Source of the DNA: Bacillota bacterium | GTDB lineage: Bacteria; Bacillota; Clostridia; Christensenellales; SZUA-584 | Assembly (NCBI GenBank): GCA_023399095.1 | Contig: JAEWQS010000099.1 | Span: 1 to 29,491 of the forward strand | DNA length: 29,491 nucleotides | Direction of reading: 5' to 3' | In this document: piece after piece, positions 6,642-13,272 of the stretch | Position numbering within the stretch: the stretch's first letter is position 1 | How the letters are laid out: each line of letters begins with the position of its first letter | The notes under the pieces: model-generated | Told to the model about the DNA's origin: nothing | The model's input: the letters and a program-made list of their open reading frames with translations, nothing else | Database searches by the model: none | Translations under genes and position numbers: made by a program

Positions 6642-7520
6642 TCAATTGATATGTTTATCCGTCTCCGTAATAGCATTGAATATCTTGTTTAAAAATGACA
6701 AGCCATCCTGAGCCAGCTTATCGGGGCTTTGCGCCAGAGGACGCCAAAGCGAAACAGCTTTCACGATCTCTTTAATCTGAGGCGTAAAGCTTTCGATAAC
6801 GACGGGGCCGGAGTATTCAGCCTCCTCAAGTGCTTTACGGATAGACGGCCAGTCGAAGTGATCTTCGCCGGGTGTTCCACGGTCGTTGGCACAGGAATGA
6901 AAGTCGAATATCTTGCCCTTGGCCATGCGAATCGCGGCCGGCAAAGACTTTTCTTCGATATTCATATGGAAGGTATCCAGCAGAAAACCCACGTTGTCAT
7001 ATCCCACAAGATCCAAAAACTCAAGACCCTGCTCCACAGTATTCATAAAATCTGTTTCAAACCGATTAAGCGGCTCAAGAGCAAGTGTCACGTTTCTTTC
7101 TGCGGCATATTCTGCGAGTTTTTTTATGTTTTCTGCGGCCAGCTTCGTCTGGTGCCGTTTTTCATCAGGCGTACAAAGGCGGGTTCTGCCGACGGCAGCA
7201 TACATTGGACCTGCCACATAAGGGGAACCTACGGATTGCGCCATATCAATCAGCGTCTTGACATAAGTGATGCCGTTTTCACGGTATTCAGACACGTCGC
7301 TGCTGATATCACGAGTTTCACCAAAAGCACCGCAAATATTCACACCGATGCCGACGCGCGATGCTTCCTCGCACACTTTTTCAATATCGATTGCCGCAGG
7401 ATCTTCGACGGCAATTTCATATACGTCAAAGCCAAAGCTTTTGGCATGGGCGAGCTGATTAAGACGATCGTTTGAAAAAGGAGATACCCAAATGTAAGAA
7501 CTCGCTCCTATTTTGGTCAT
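6642..7520 (-). CDS. Ketose 3-epimerase-like protein (D-tagatose 3-epimerase family)
   Basis: 292-residue TIM barrel of the D-tagatose/L-ribulose 3-epimerase group. The catalytic glutamates and metal ligands are in place: E149 in LALEPLNRFET, D182 in LLDTFHMNIEE, H208 in DFHSCANDRG and E243 in VVIESF. These positions are numerically the same as in the clearer epimerase encoded at 16817, so this is a divergent paralog. Its N-terminal half, which shapes the substrate pocket, differs strongly. The usual reaction is C3 epimerisation of a free ketose such as tagatose/sorbose or ribulose/xylulose. The start codon overlaps the stop of the LacI gene by four bases (ATGA), so the two are translationally coupled, which places the enzyme at the head of the operon. 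Confidence 0.85.
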   Translation of the reverse strand: MTKIGASSYIWVSPFSNDRLNQLAHAKSFGFDVYEIAVEDPAAIDIEKVCEEASRVGIGVNICGAFGETRDISSDVSEYRENGITYVKTLIDMAQSVGSPYVAGPMYAAVGRTRLCTPDEKRHQTKLAAENIKKLAEYAAERNVTLALEPLNRFETDFMNTVEQGLEFLDLVGYDNVGFLLDTFHMNIEEKSLPAAIRMAKGKIFDFHSCANDRGTPGEDHFDWPSIRKALEEAEYSGPVVIESFTPQIKEIVKAVSLWRPLAQSPDKLAQDGLSFLNKIFNAITETDKHIN

Positions 7521-8542
7521 AACTCACTCCTGTTCTGCGCTTCATAAGCCGTGCACGAATCGCGTACAACCAATTGACATTCCAGCATCACACCTTGGCA
7601 GGAGCAAGGCTCGCAGCGCATAAGACGGTAAAGCAGCTCTGTGGCGCGCTGGCCGATTTCATAGCAGGGCTGGGCCATTGTGGTGATATGAGGGCGAAAC
7701 ATGGTCGCGTGGGCCACATCGTCAAATCCCACCACGGAAACATCACGTGGCACTTTAATCCCCATATTCTGCGCGCCGTTTATGGCGCCGAGCGCCAGCA
7801 TATCGGAAATGCAGAATATGGCCGTGGGTCTGTCGCCTTGAAGCAACAGGCTCTGTGCGGCTGCAAGGCCGCTGGAGAAGCTGTAATCAAAGCTGCCATA
7901 ACGCACCAGAGCGTCATCGGGCTGAATTCCGGCTGCCAGCAGCGCATCCCTGTATCCCGCAAGCCGCAGGCGCGTCGAGGGATAGTTGTTGATACTGCTG
8001 ATGGTGGCAATCCGCCGATGCCCGAGAGAGAGCAGATACTCGACAACCTGATAGGCGCTGCGGTAATTATCAATAGCCACGTGCGCCACACTGGTATCCG
8101 GATAATATTCCGAACATTGGACGATGGGATATTTGGCTGCGTAGTGTTCGATGTCCTCACGGCTCATACCCGTTGCCAGCATAATGGCGCCGTCTGCTCT
8201 TTTTTTAGCCAGCATATCGAGGAAGTCGCGTTCCTGATCGGTTTCGCCGCCGGTGGTGCATATCATGAAGCTATAGCCCAGCCGACGAGCGGAGAACCCG
8301 ATTCCGGTCAATATCTGACTGTAATAAGGATTTGTGATGTTCGGTGCCAGAATCAGTATGACCCGGCTCTCGCTTTTGCGGAAATTGCGCGCGAGAATGT
8401 TTGGTTCGTAGGAAAGCTTATTTATGGCCTCCTCAACCCGTTGCATGGTTTCTTGTGATACATTTCCTTTATGATTGATGACCCGAGATACTGTTGCCAC
8501 GGATACACCCGCTTCTAACGCAACATCTGCAATTGAAACCAT
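7517..8542 (-). CDS. LacI-family transcriptional repressor of the minus-strand sugar operon
   Basis: 341 residues, typical for LacI/GalR regulators. The N-terminal helix-turn-helix is at residues 3-22 (SIADVALEAGVSVATVSRVI), followed by the hinge helix, including ILARNFRKS near residue 55. The remainder is a periplasmic-binding-like effector domain (VILILAPNITNPYYSQILTG, RPTAIFCISDMLALGAI, SVVGFDDVAHATMFRPHITT). It presumably binds a sugar of the pathway and releases DNA. It is the first gene of the operon, translationally coupled to the next gene. A 27-bp palindrome containing TGTAATCGTTTACA, a classic LacI-family operator shape, lies 24 bases upstream of its ATG, which predicts autorepression of the whole operon. 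The start has a GAGGT site about ten bases upstream. Confidence 0.94.
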   Translation of the reverse strand: MVSIADVALEAGVSVATVSRVINHKGNVSQETMQRVEEAINKLSYEPNILARNFRKSESRVILILAPNITNPYYSQILTGIGFSARRLGYSFMICTTGGETDQERDFLDMLAKKRADGAIMLATGMSREDIEHYAAKYPIVQCSEYYPDTSVAHVAIDNYRSAYQVVEYLLSLGHRRIATISSINNYPSTRLRLAGYRDALLAAGIQPDDALVRYGSFDYSFSSGLAAAQSLLLQGDRPTAIFCISDMLALGAINGAQNMGIKVPRDVSVVGFDDVAHATMFRPHITTMAQPCYEIGQRATELLYRLMRCEPCSCQGVMLECQLVVRDSCTAYEAQNRSEL

Positions 8543-8565
8543 GTTGTTACCTCAATGTCGAAACT

Positions 8566-8592
8566 TGTAATCGTTTACAGTAAACGATTACA
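8566..8592. promoter_or_regulatory. Perfect 27-bp palindrome, probable double LacI operator
   Basis: TGTAATCGTTTAC (8566-8578) and GTAAACGATTACA (8580-8592) are exact reverse complements around one central A. Each half contains its own 14-bp LacI/CRE-like site with a central CG (TGTAATCGTTTACA and AGTAAACGATTACA). It lies roughly 35-60 bases downstream of the predicted transcription start of the LacI gene, a roadblock position. Confidence 0.8.
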
Positions 8593-8608
8593 TACATAAT
8601 AAAAATTT

Positions 8609-8625
8609 TACCCTGTCACTCACTG
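8609..8625 (-). promoter_or_regulatory. CAGTGAGTGACAGGGTA motif at the predicted transcription start
   Basis: On the minus strand this reads CAGTGAGTGACAGGGTA and starts seven bases after the -10 box of the LacI promoter. A 17-bp match with one mismatch lies at 10163-10179, and shorter GTGAGTGA versions lie at 10187-10196 and 10332-10345. It is probably a repressor site distinct from the LacI palindrome. Confidence 0.5.
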
Positions 8626-8631
8626 CTTATG

Positions 8632-8660
8632 ACTATATCAAGTTAATTTTCGTTTGTCAA
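8632..8660 (-). promoter_or_regulatory. Sigma-A promoter of the LacI/transporter operon
   Basis: On the minus strand, TTGACA (8660-8655), a 17-base spacer and TATAGT (8637-8632) form a near-consensus housekeeping promoter. The predicted start is near 8625, giving an 80-base leader that holds both the CAGTGAGTGA motif and the palindromic operator. Confidence 0.8.
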
Positions 8661-8712
8661 TATAAAATGCGGAATAATGATAAGAAAACATGATAAATGA
8701 CAATAAACGAAA

Positions 8713-8741
8713 GCAGCGCTGGGCAAAAAAGCCAGCGCTGC
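8713..8741 (-). terminator. Intrinsic terminator of the fucose-isomerase-like gene
   Basis: GCAGCGCTGG (8713-8722) pairs perfectly with CCAGCGCTGC (8732-8741) over a 9-nt loop. On the minus strand it is followed by TTTCGTTTATTG. It begins 33 bases after the stop codon at 8775, and just upstream of the LacI operon promoter. Confidence 0.8.
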
Positions 8742-8774
8742 GCATTTTCAAAGAGTTCATCTGATATTTCTTAT

Positions 8775-10103
8775 TTACAGCTCCGTAACGTCCCAGCCAA
8801 ACACGCGGGCAAGCTGAAGCAGCTGGGGCTTTACATCTCCGGATATGATGAGGGAGTGGTGCGAGCAGAGGGCATCCATGACCTTGTGGCCGTCATTGTA
8901 CCGAATCAGAGCGCCGTTTCGGCAATCTGAACCCGGATACTGAACGTAAGATTCGATTTCGGCCTTAATGACAGATAGCTTTTTAAAGCCGGGGTAAATC
9001 TTGGCCAGCGTGACAGGGCCTTCAGGCATACGTCCGTCTATCATCACCGCAGCATCATTGACGATTTCAAGCACCTTGGGCCGCAATGTCCACTGTGAGC
9101 AGAACGAACGCGGCACAAGGCCGAAATATCCGCAGTGTACGCCAAGCGCGTGGTTGTCCGGATCTTCAATATCCGGGAAATGATCGATTTTTTCGTGAGC
9201 CAGCGCCGCCATTCCCACAAGGAATGGATAAAGATTGGTCATCATAATGGGCTTTTCGATGGAGCGATAGATGATGTATGTGGACAGCAGCGTCAGCGTA
9301 TCGCCTTCGCATGCCCAAATGATATTGTCTCTTTCAAACAGCATGTTCCATGCAAGACACGGTGTGGTGTCGCAGTGGAAGGACTCATTCAGGCAGTTAG
9401 AGCCCACGCCAGCCACATCGCCGATTTCGTCGATCACGGCCTTGACGGCAATATAAACCTTGACAGCTTTAAGGTAGTTGGTTTCACAGATGCCTTCTTG
9501 ATTGATATCCCAGTCTGCGCTTATCTTTCTGGCCTCATCGTCACTGATATTGCGCGCCTGTTCGCAGACCTCTTTCCAGCTGCGGTAAATGAGCTGGCAG
9601 CCAAAGGTCTGCTCCATTTTCTCGGTGCTTTCCTTTTCCCACCAGTAAAAACGCTTGAATATGTTGGCCTGCATGCCTTCGCCGGGACTGTCCTGAAACA
9701 TGAGGAACTTTGCGCCTTCTTTGAGGCTGCGCTTGACGCAAAGCGCTCTTAGCACGGTTTTGCCCATTTCTACGCTGTAGGGCGAAAAGACGCTGCAGCC
9801 TAAATCTCTTAAGTATGTCACAATCTCCCAGTCCCACATCTCCACAGTGCCAAAGCGCGACGTTAAAACCACCATGGGCAGTCCATAACTCGTCAATTCG
9901 GGGTTGTGCCGAAATGCGGCGTATATTAGCTGGGGAAACAAAATGGCATCGGCTTCGGGAAGCGGGTCTCCCACCTGAACAGGCGGCAAGAATTCCGCCA
10001 CATCACCGTAAAACTCATTAAGGCGTTTCATCTGCTCCTGAAATTCCCCGCGCTCTCTGTCATTGGCTTCTTCAAAAAAAAGGGGTACCAAACGAACCTT
10101 CAT
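8775..10103 (-). CDS. L-fucose/L-arabinose isomerase-like protein
   Basis: 442 residues. The C-terminal half matches the pattern of the FucI/AraA-like superfamily: NCLNES (237-241), ACEGDTLTLLSTYI (264-277) and, near the end, a YPGSDCRNGALIRYNDGH stretch followed by HH at 415-416 and ISGD at 420-423. In characterised members this fold binds Mn2+ and interconverts aldoses and ketoses by an ene-diol mechanism. The short N-terminal domain (LFPQLIYAAF, GLPMVVLTSRFGTVEMWDW) agrees with the shorter FucI-like group whose substrates are mostly unknown. The start at 10103 is preferred over a TTG at 10118 because GGAGG lies eight bases before it. It is divergent from the TIM-barrel gene at 10375 and has its own terminator. 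It probably isomerises a sugar in the same regulon. Confidence 0.8.
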   Translation of the reverse strand: MKVRLVPLFFEEANDRERGEFQEQMKRLNEFYGDVAEFLPPVQVGDPLPEADAILFPQLIYAAFRHNPELTSYGLPMVVLTSRFGTVEMWDWEIVTYLRDLGCSVFSPYSVEMGKTVLRALCVKRSLKEGAKFLMFQDSPGEGMQANIFKRFYWWEKESTEKMEQTFGCQLIYRSWKEVCEQARNISDDEARKISADWDINQEGICETNYLKAVKVYIAVKAVIDEIGDVAGVGSNCLNESFHCDTTPCLAWNMLFERDNIIWACEGDTLTLLSTYIIYRSIEKPIMMTNLYPFLVGMAALAHEKIDHFPDIEDPDNHALGVHCGYFGLVPRSFCSQWTLRPKVLEIVNDAAVMIDGRMPEGPVTLAKIYPGFKKLSVIKAEIESYVQYPGSDCRNGALIRYNDGHKVMDALCSHHSLIISGDVKPQLLQLARVFGWDVTEL

Positions 10104-10162
10104 GGAAATTACCTCCAAAACGTATTATAATCATTACCAAACAGACTTGCCGTGAACCACGG

Positions 10163-10196
10163 CAGTGAGAGACAGGGTATGCAAAATAGTGAGTGA
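10163..10196 (+). promoter_or_regulatory. Two CAGTGAG-type motifs in the divergent promoter region
   Basis: CAGTGAGAGACAGGGTA (10163-10179) differs by one base from the element at the LacI transcription start (8609-8625, minus strand). TAGTGAGTGA (10187-10196) is a second, shorter copy 24 bases on. A small GCCGTG-AAC-CACGGC hairpin immediately precedes the first motif (10150-10164). They probably bind a regulator controlling the fucose-isomerase-like gene. Confidence 0.45.
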
Positions 10197-10201
10197 TATT
10201 G

Positions 10202-10224
10202 AAACAACGGATTAACCGTTGTTT
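10202..10224. promoter_or_regulatory. Perfect 9-bp-arm palindrome, candidate operator
   Basis: AAACAACGG (10202-10210) and CCGTTGTTT (10216-10224) are exact inverted repeats around ATTAA. The palindrome lies between two divergent genes, about 65 bases upstream of the plus-strand -35 box. No T run follows on either strand, so an operator is likelier than a terminator. Confidence 0.5.
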
Positions 10225-10258
10225 GTATTCTAGCATAAGCCAAGCAGCATTTCAACAA

Positions 10259-10275
10259 ACGCGAAGGCATCGCGT
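10259..10275. promoter_or_regulatory. Small palindrome upstream of the plus-strand promoter
   Basis: ACGCGA (10259-10264) and TCGCGT (10270-10275) are inverted repeats separated by five bases, ending 14 bases before the -35 box at 10290. It may be an activator or repressor site, but six-base arms are weak evidence alone. Confidence 0.3.
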
Positions 10276-10289
10276 ATACTTTTTTGTTG

Positions 10290-10319
10290 TTGACGGTACC
10301 GCTGTATTTGCAATATAAT
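10290..10319 (+). promoter_or_regulatory. Sigma-A promoter of the TIM-barrel gene at 10375
   Basis: TTGACG (10290-10295), an 18-base spacer and a perfect TATAAT (10314-10319). The predicted start is near 10326, about 50 bases upstream of the ATG at 10375. Confidence 0.75.
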
Positions 10320-10331
10320 TTACATTACTCT

Positions 10332-10345
10332 TCACTCACTCACTA
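10332..10345 (-). promoter_or_regulatory. TCACTCACTCACTA element just downstream of the transcription start
   Basis: This is the inverted form of the GTGAGTGA motif found at 8609-8625 and 10163-10196, in a tandem four-base repeat. It covers about +7 to +20 of the predicted transcript of the gene at 10375, so a repressor bound here would block transcription. Confidence 0.45.
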
Positions 10346-10374
10346 ATTTTATATGCAAAATGAGGAGGACTCTC

Positions 10375-11364
10375 ATGAAAAGACCCGTCACTATCTGTTC
10401 CGGTCAGTTCGGTGATATTGCTTTTGAACAGCTATGCGAGCTGATGAGCGGCATCGGCTATGAAGGTATCGAGGTTTCCACGGCATCTCATATCGACGTT
10501 AATAAAGTGATGTCGGATGATTCCTATGCAAAATGGTTTTTAGACACGCTAGAAAAATACGGCCTTAAGGTTTGGGCACTCGGCTCACATTTAACAGGCC
10601 AATGCGTGGGAGATAACTGGGATCCAAGGCTTGATAACTTTGCGCCCAAGGAACTGTCTCATAAGCCCGAAGAAATAAGAGCTTGGGCTATAGAAGAAAT
10701 GAAAACCACGGCCAAGGCTGCAAAAAAGCTCGGCATTGATACCGTTACAGGATTTTTTGGCTCACCCATATGGAGCTATTGGTATTCATATCCGCAAACA
10801 ACACCCGAGATGGTGGAGGAGGGCTTTGACAAGATCAAAGAGCTCTGGGAGCCGATTTTCGATGTGTTTGATGAGTGCGGCGTGAAGTTCGCGTTCGAGG
10901 TACATCCCACCGAGATCGCATTTGATTATTACAGCACCAAAAAGCTTTTTGACACGTTTGACAACAGACCGACGCTGGGGCTTAACTTCGATCCCTCGCA
11001 TTTTGTCTGGCAGGGAATGAACCCGACGTTTTTCTTAAAGGATTTCTCCGACCGCATTTATCACGTTCACATGAAGGACGTCAAAATGAATTTTGACGGA
11101 CGCGCAGGCATACTCGGCTCGCATCTTCAGTTTGGTGATACGAGACGCGCTTGGAATTTTGTGTCTCTCGGTCACGGCGATGTGGATTTCGACGGCATCA
11201 TTCGTGAACTCAATCAGATGGGCTACCACGGCCCGCTTTCCGTGGAATGGGAAGACAGCGGCATGGAACGCGTTTTCGGTGCCACCGAGGCGTGCGAGTA
11301 TACAAAGAAAATAAACTTTGAACCATCGAACGTGGCGTTCGACGCGGCATTGAAAAAAGACTAA
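10375..11364 (+). CDS. Sugar isomerase/epimerase-like TIM barrel
   Basis: 329 residues of the xylose-isomerase-like TIM-barrel superfamily. Likely metal ligands are E175 (AFEVHPTE), D206 (NFDPSH), H232 (HVHMKD) and E291 (SVEWED). Compared with ketose 3-epimerases it carries an extra segment before the last strand (about 236-267, GILGSHLQFGDTRRAWNFVS) and a C-terminal tail (FEPSNVAFDAAL). Both features recur in modified form in the protein encoded at 15785, so the two belong to one subfamily. That subfamily often accompanies Gfo/Idh sugar dehydrogenases and its substrates are mostly undetermined. The start at 10375 is chosen because AGGAGGA lies six bases before it; the in-frame ATG at 10360 overlaps that ribosome site. 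It is a single-gene transcript with its own promoter and a strong terminator. Confidence 0.87.
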   Translation: MKRPVTICSGQFGDIAFEQLCELMSGIGYEGIEVSTASHIDVNKVMSDDSYAKWFLDTLEKYGLKVWALGSHLTGQCVGDNWDPRLDNFAPKELSHKPEEIRAWAIEEMKTTAKAAKKLGIDTVTGFFGSPIWSYWYSYPQTTPEMVEEGFDKIKELWEPIFDVFDECGVKFAFEVHPTEIAFDYYSTKKLFDTFDNRPTLGLNFDPSHFVWQGMNPTFFLKDFSDRIYHVHMKDVKMNFDGRAGILGSHLQFGDTRRAWNFVSLGHGDVDFDGIIRELNQMGYHGPLSVEWEDSGMERVFGATEACEYTKKINFEPSNVAFDAALKKD

Positions 11365-11407
11365 GCGGTAATAAATTGAAGCCGATATTGCGGCTCATAA
11401 CATTTTG

Positions 11408-11445
11408 AAAAAGCACTCCGTTTTGTGGATTTGGGGTGCTTTTTT
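11408..11445 (+). terminator. Intrinsic terminator after the TIM-barrel gene
   Basis: AAAAAGCACTCC (11408-11419) pairs with GGGGTGCTTTTTT (11433-11445) with one mismatch over a 13-nt loop. A six-T run follows the GC part of the stem. A smaller AGCCG/CGGCT hairpin lies shortly upstream. Confidence 0.88.
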
Positions 11446-11463
11446 ACTTACACTCAGCAGTGT

Positions 11464-11492
11464 TTGCACACATTCAATAAAAGAACTATAAT
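11464..11492 (+). promoter_or_regulatory. Sigma-A promoter of the cupin gene
   Basis: TTGCAC (11464-11469), a 17-base spacer and a perfect TATAAT (11487-11492). It starts 18 bases after the preceding terminator, so the cupin gene is transcribed separately. Confidence 0.85.
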
Positions 11493-11535
11493 TAAAATGC
11501 GGATATTTAATTTAAAACGAAAAGGAGGCGCCATT

Positions 11536-12006
11536 ATGAGCGGAGAACCACTTATACGAAGGGCTGAAACGACTGAGTGTACCCATAAATCAGGCCATCC
11601 TCATTACGAATTTAAAAAGAAAGTTATCGTGGGGAAAGAGGATTCAGAAAATTTTGACGTCTCTATCTATGAAGTGCCTCCGGGCAAGGCGGCGGTTCCC
11701 TATCACTATCATATGAGAAACGAGGAAGTGTTTTACATCCTCAGAGGGACAGGGTTGTTGAAGACTCCCGAAGGAGAACGGCAGGTGACTGCCGGGGATT
11801 TTCTTTACTTCCCAAACAATGAAAAAGGGGCGCATAAAGTCACGAATATTTCGGAGACAGAGCTACTGATTTATGCAGATTTTGATATAAGGCATAGTCT
11901 TGAGGTTGCGGTTTACCCCGATTCCGATAAAGTTGGTATTTACGACAAGGGTAATTTCATGGTTTTTCCGGTCTCCAAACAAGTGGATTACTACGAGGGT
12001 GAATAG
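11536..12006 (+). CDS. Single-domain cupin protein
   Basis: 156 residues with one cupin beta barrel. Motif 1 is PYHYHMRNEEVFYILRGTG, with H57, H59 and E63/E64 as metal ligands. Motif 2 is GDFLYFPNNEKGAHKVTN, with H100 as the fourth ligand. The fold is found in sugar isomerases, epimerases, dioxygenases and sugar-binding regulators. The location, between two sugar-enzyme transcription units, suggests a carbohydrate role such as anomer or keto-sugar conversion, but the sequence does not settle it. The start at 11536 has AAGGAGG nine bases upstream; the longer reading frame from 11425 would begin before the promoter -10 box and is rejected. Its transcript probably ends at the GC-rich hairpin at 12118. 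Confidence 0.85.
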   Translation: MSGEPLIRRAETTECTHKSGHPHYEFKKKVIVGKEDSENFDVSIYEVPPGKAAVPYHYHMRNEEVFYILRGTGLLKTPEGERQVTAGDFLYFPNNEKGAHKVTNISETELLIYADFDIRHSLEVAVYPDSDKVGIYDKGNFMVFPVSKQVDYYEGE

Positions 12007-12117
12007 CAAATATTACATGCAAAATAGAATGGCGTGCTGTGAGCGCCCCTCGGTATTGTTATGGGGATACATAAATAAAAATTAGCTTATATAATAAATG
12101 TTACGAATCGAATGGGA

Positions 12118-12140
12118 ACGTGCGCGGGCACGTTTTTTTA
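12118..12140 (+). promoter_or_regulatory. Operator copy 1 (ACGTGCGCGGGCACGT), also a terminator hairpin
   Basis: The 16-bp ACGTGCGCGGGCACGT (12118-12133) has 6-bp inverted arms and a central CG. It recurs at 12205-12220 and, inverted with one central change, at 13273-13288. Copy 1 is followed directly by seven Ts and lies downstream of the cupin gene, so as RNA it also makes a plausible intrinsic terminator. Confidence 0.75.
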
Positions 12141-12185
12141 TATAATTTTTGATTTAAAGGCAGGAATTTATCTTTCGGCAGCGAA

Positions 12186-12191
12186 TATAAT
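12186..12191 (+). promoter_or_regulatory. -10 box of the second LacI gene
   Basis: A perfect TATAAT stands 14 bases before operator copy 2. No good -35 box is seen at 17 bases, so the promoter may be weak or activator dependent. The predicted start is near 12198, placing operator copy 2 at about +7 to +22. Confidence 0.45.
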
Positions 12192-12204
12192 ATCCATACA
12201 CGTA

Positions 12205-12220
12205 AAGTGCGCGGGCACGT
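12205..12220 (+). promoter_or_regulatory. Operator copy 2 in the leader of the second LacI gene
   Basis: AAGTGCGCGGGCACGT differs from copy 1 at one base. It ends 13 bases before the ATG at 12234 and lies just after the predicted transcription start, a usual position for autorepression. The spacing to copy 1, 87 bp centre to centre, would allow looping by a tetramer or bridged dimers. Confidence 0.75.
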
Positions 12221-12233
12221 AAATGAGGTTCAA

Positions 12234-13259
12234 ATGAAAGTTACCATCAGGGAAATCGCCGAAATTGCCAATGTTTCCAGAGGCACAGTCGACAAAGTGT
12301 TGAATAACAGACCCGGTGTCAGTGATGCTGTCAGAGAGCGGGTCAAAAAAGTCGCGGATGCGCTCAACTACCAACCGAACATCATTGGAAAAGCACTGGC
12401 AAGGCAGCATGACCCCAAGAAAATCGGCGTCATCGTGGCGCCCGACTACAATCCCTTTGTGAAAGACATCAAGCTGGGTATCGATACCGCGCGCAGTGAA
12501 ATTTCAGATTATGGTTTTCAGGTGGATATGCGCGTTTTGAATACCCTTGAAGCGCAGGAACAGCTTACTATTCTCGATAACTTTATTGAAAACGGCATTG
12601 ATGCCATTGCTATGTTTTCCATAGACAGTGAGGATATCAGAAAAAAAGTCGATGAAATCGTGGCGGCGGGCAAGCCTGTTGTCACCTACAACACGGATAT
12701 ACATGATTCCAAGCGCTTGTGCTATGTGGGGCAGGATCATTTCAACGGTGGTGTTGTCGCTGCGGATCTGATGACGAAAGTGCTTGGTAGCAGCGCGGAT
12801 GTGCTGATCATCACAAGCCTTGTGGATCTGGAATGTCATAGGGAGAGAATCGCCGGTTTTAAAGCAGGCTTAAAGCAATTTGAATCGTGCATAAATGTCG
12901 ATGAAATCATGGAGAACGAGGATAAAAGCCAGATGGCCTTTGCATTTACACTAAAAAAGCTAGAGCAGTGTCCGAACATGCAAGGCGTATATATCACAGG
13001 CGGCGGTGTCAGCGGTGTGGGCGAAGCGCTCAAAATGCTTGGCAAAGAAAAAGAAATCCGAGTGATCTGCCATGACCTTGTGGAATCCACAGCGTCACTT
13101 GTCAGGGAAGGGGTAGTCGATTTCACGATCGGGCAGGATCCTTTCTTTCAAGGTTATCAGCCTGTCAAAATATTATTCGACTATCTGATTGCGGGACGTA
13201 CTCCCGGTGAGGAGTTTGTGAGAACGCGGATCGATATCAGAAGCCGCAGCACGATATAA
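12234..13259 (+). CDS. LacI-family transcriptional regulator of the plus-strand sugar operon
   Basis: 341 residues. The helix-turn-helix is at 4-23 (TIREIAEIANVSRGTVDKVL); RGTVDKVLN replaces the common VATVSRVIN, so a different operator is expected from that of the first LacI protein, in line with the GC-rich sites found here. A periplasmic-binding-like effector domain follows (KIGVIVAPDYNPFVKDIKLG, DALNYQPNIIGKAL hinge, KPVVTYNTDIHDSKRLCYVG, CPNMQGVYITGGGVSGVGEA). The start at 12234 is preferred to a GTG at 12207 because the domain normally begins at this methionine, GAGG lies five bases upstream, and the GTG is inside the operator. It precedes the dehydrogenase gene by 117 bp with operator copy 3 between them. 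It probably controls both itself and the downstream operon. Confidence 0.92.
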   Translation: MKVTIREIAEIANVSRGTVDKVLNNRPGVSDAVRERVKKVADALNYQPNIIGKALARQHDPKKIGVIVAPDYNPFVKDIKLGIDTARSEISDYGFQVDMRVLNTLEAQEQLTILDNFIENGIDAIAMFSIDSEDIRKKVDEIVAAGKPVVTYNTDIHDSKRLCYVGQDHFNGGVVAADLMTKVLGSSADVLIITSLVDLECHRERIAGFKAGLKQFESCINVDEIMENEDKSQMAFAFTLKKLEQCPNMQGVYITGGGVSGVGEALKMLGKEKEIRVICHDLVESTASLVREGVVDFTIGQDPFFQGYQPVKILFDYLIAGRTPGEEFVRTRIDIRSRSTI

Positions 13260-13272
13260 TTTTTTGCTTTTT

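Noticed and set aside
1576..8542. Myo-inositol catabolic operon
   Set aside because: Gfo/Idh and IolE/IolI-like TIM barrels fit, but no IolD, IolB, IolC or IolJ is seen, and the second operon carries a GatZ-like protein instead. It cannot be excluded that other genes lie beyond the left edge.
10120..10127. TATAAT on both strands just upstream of the fucose-isomerase-like gene as its promoter
   Set aside because: On the minus strand transcription would start inside the ribosome site, and no -35 box is present at a suitable distance.
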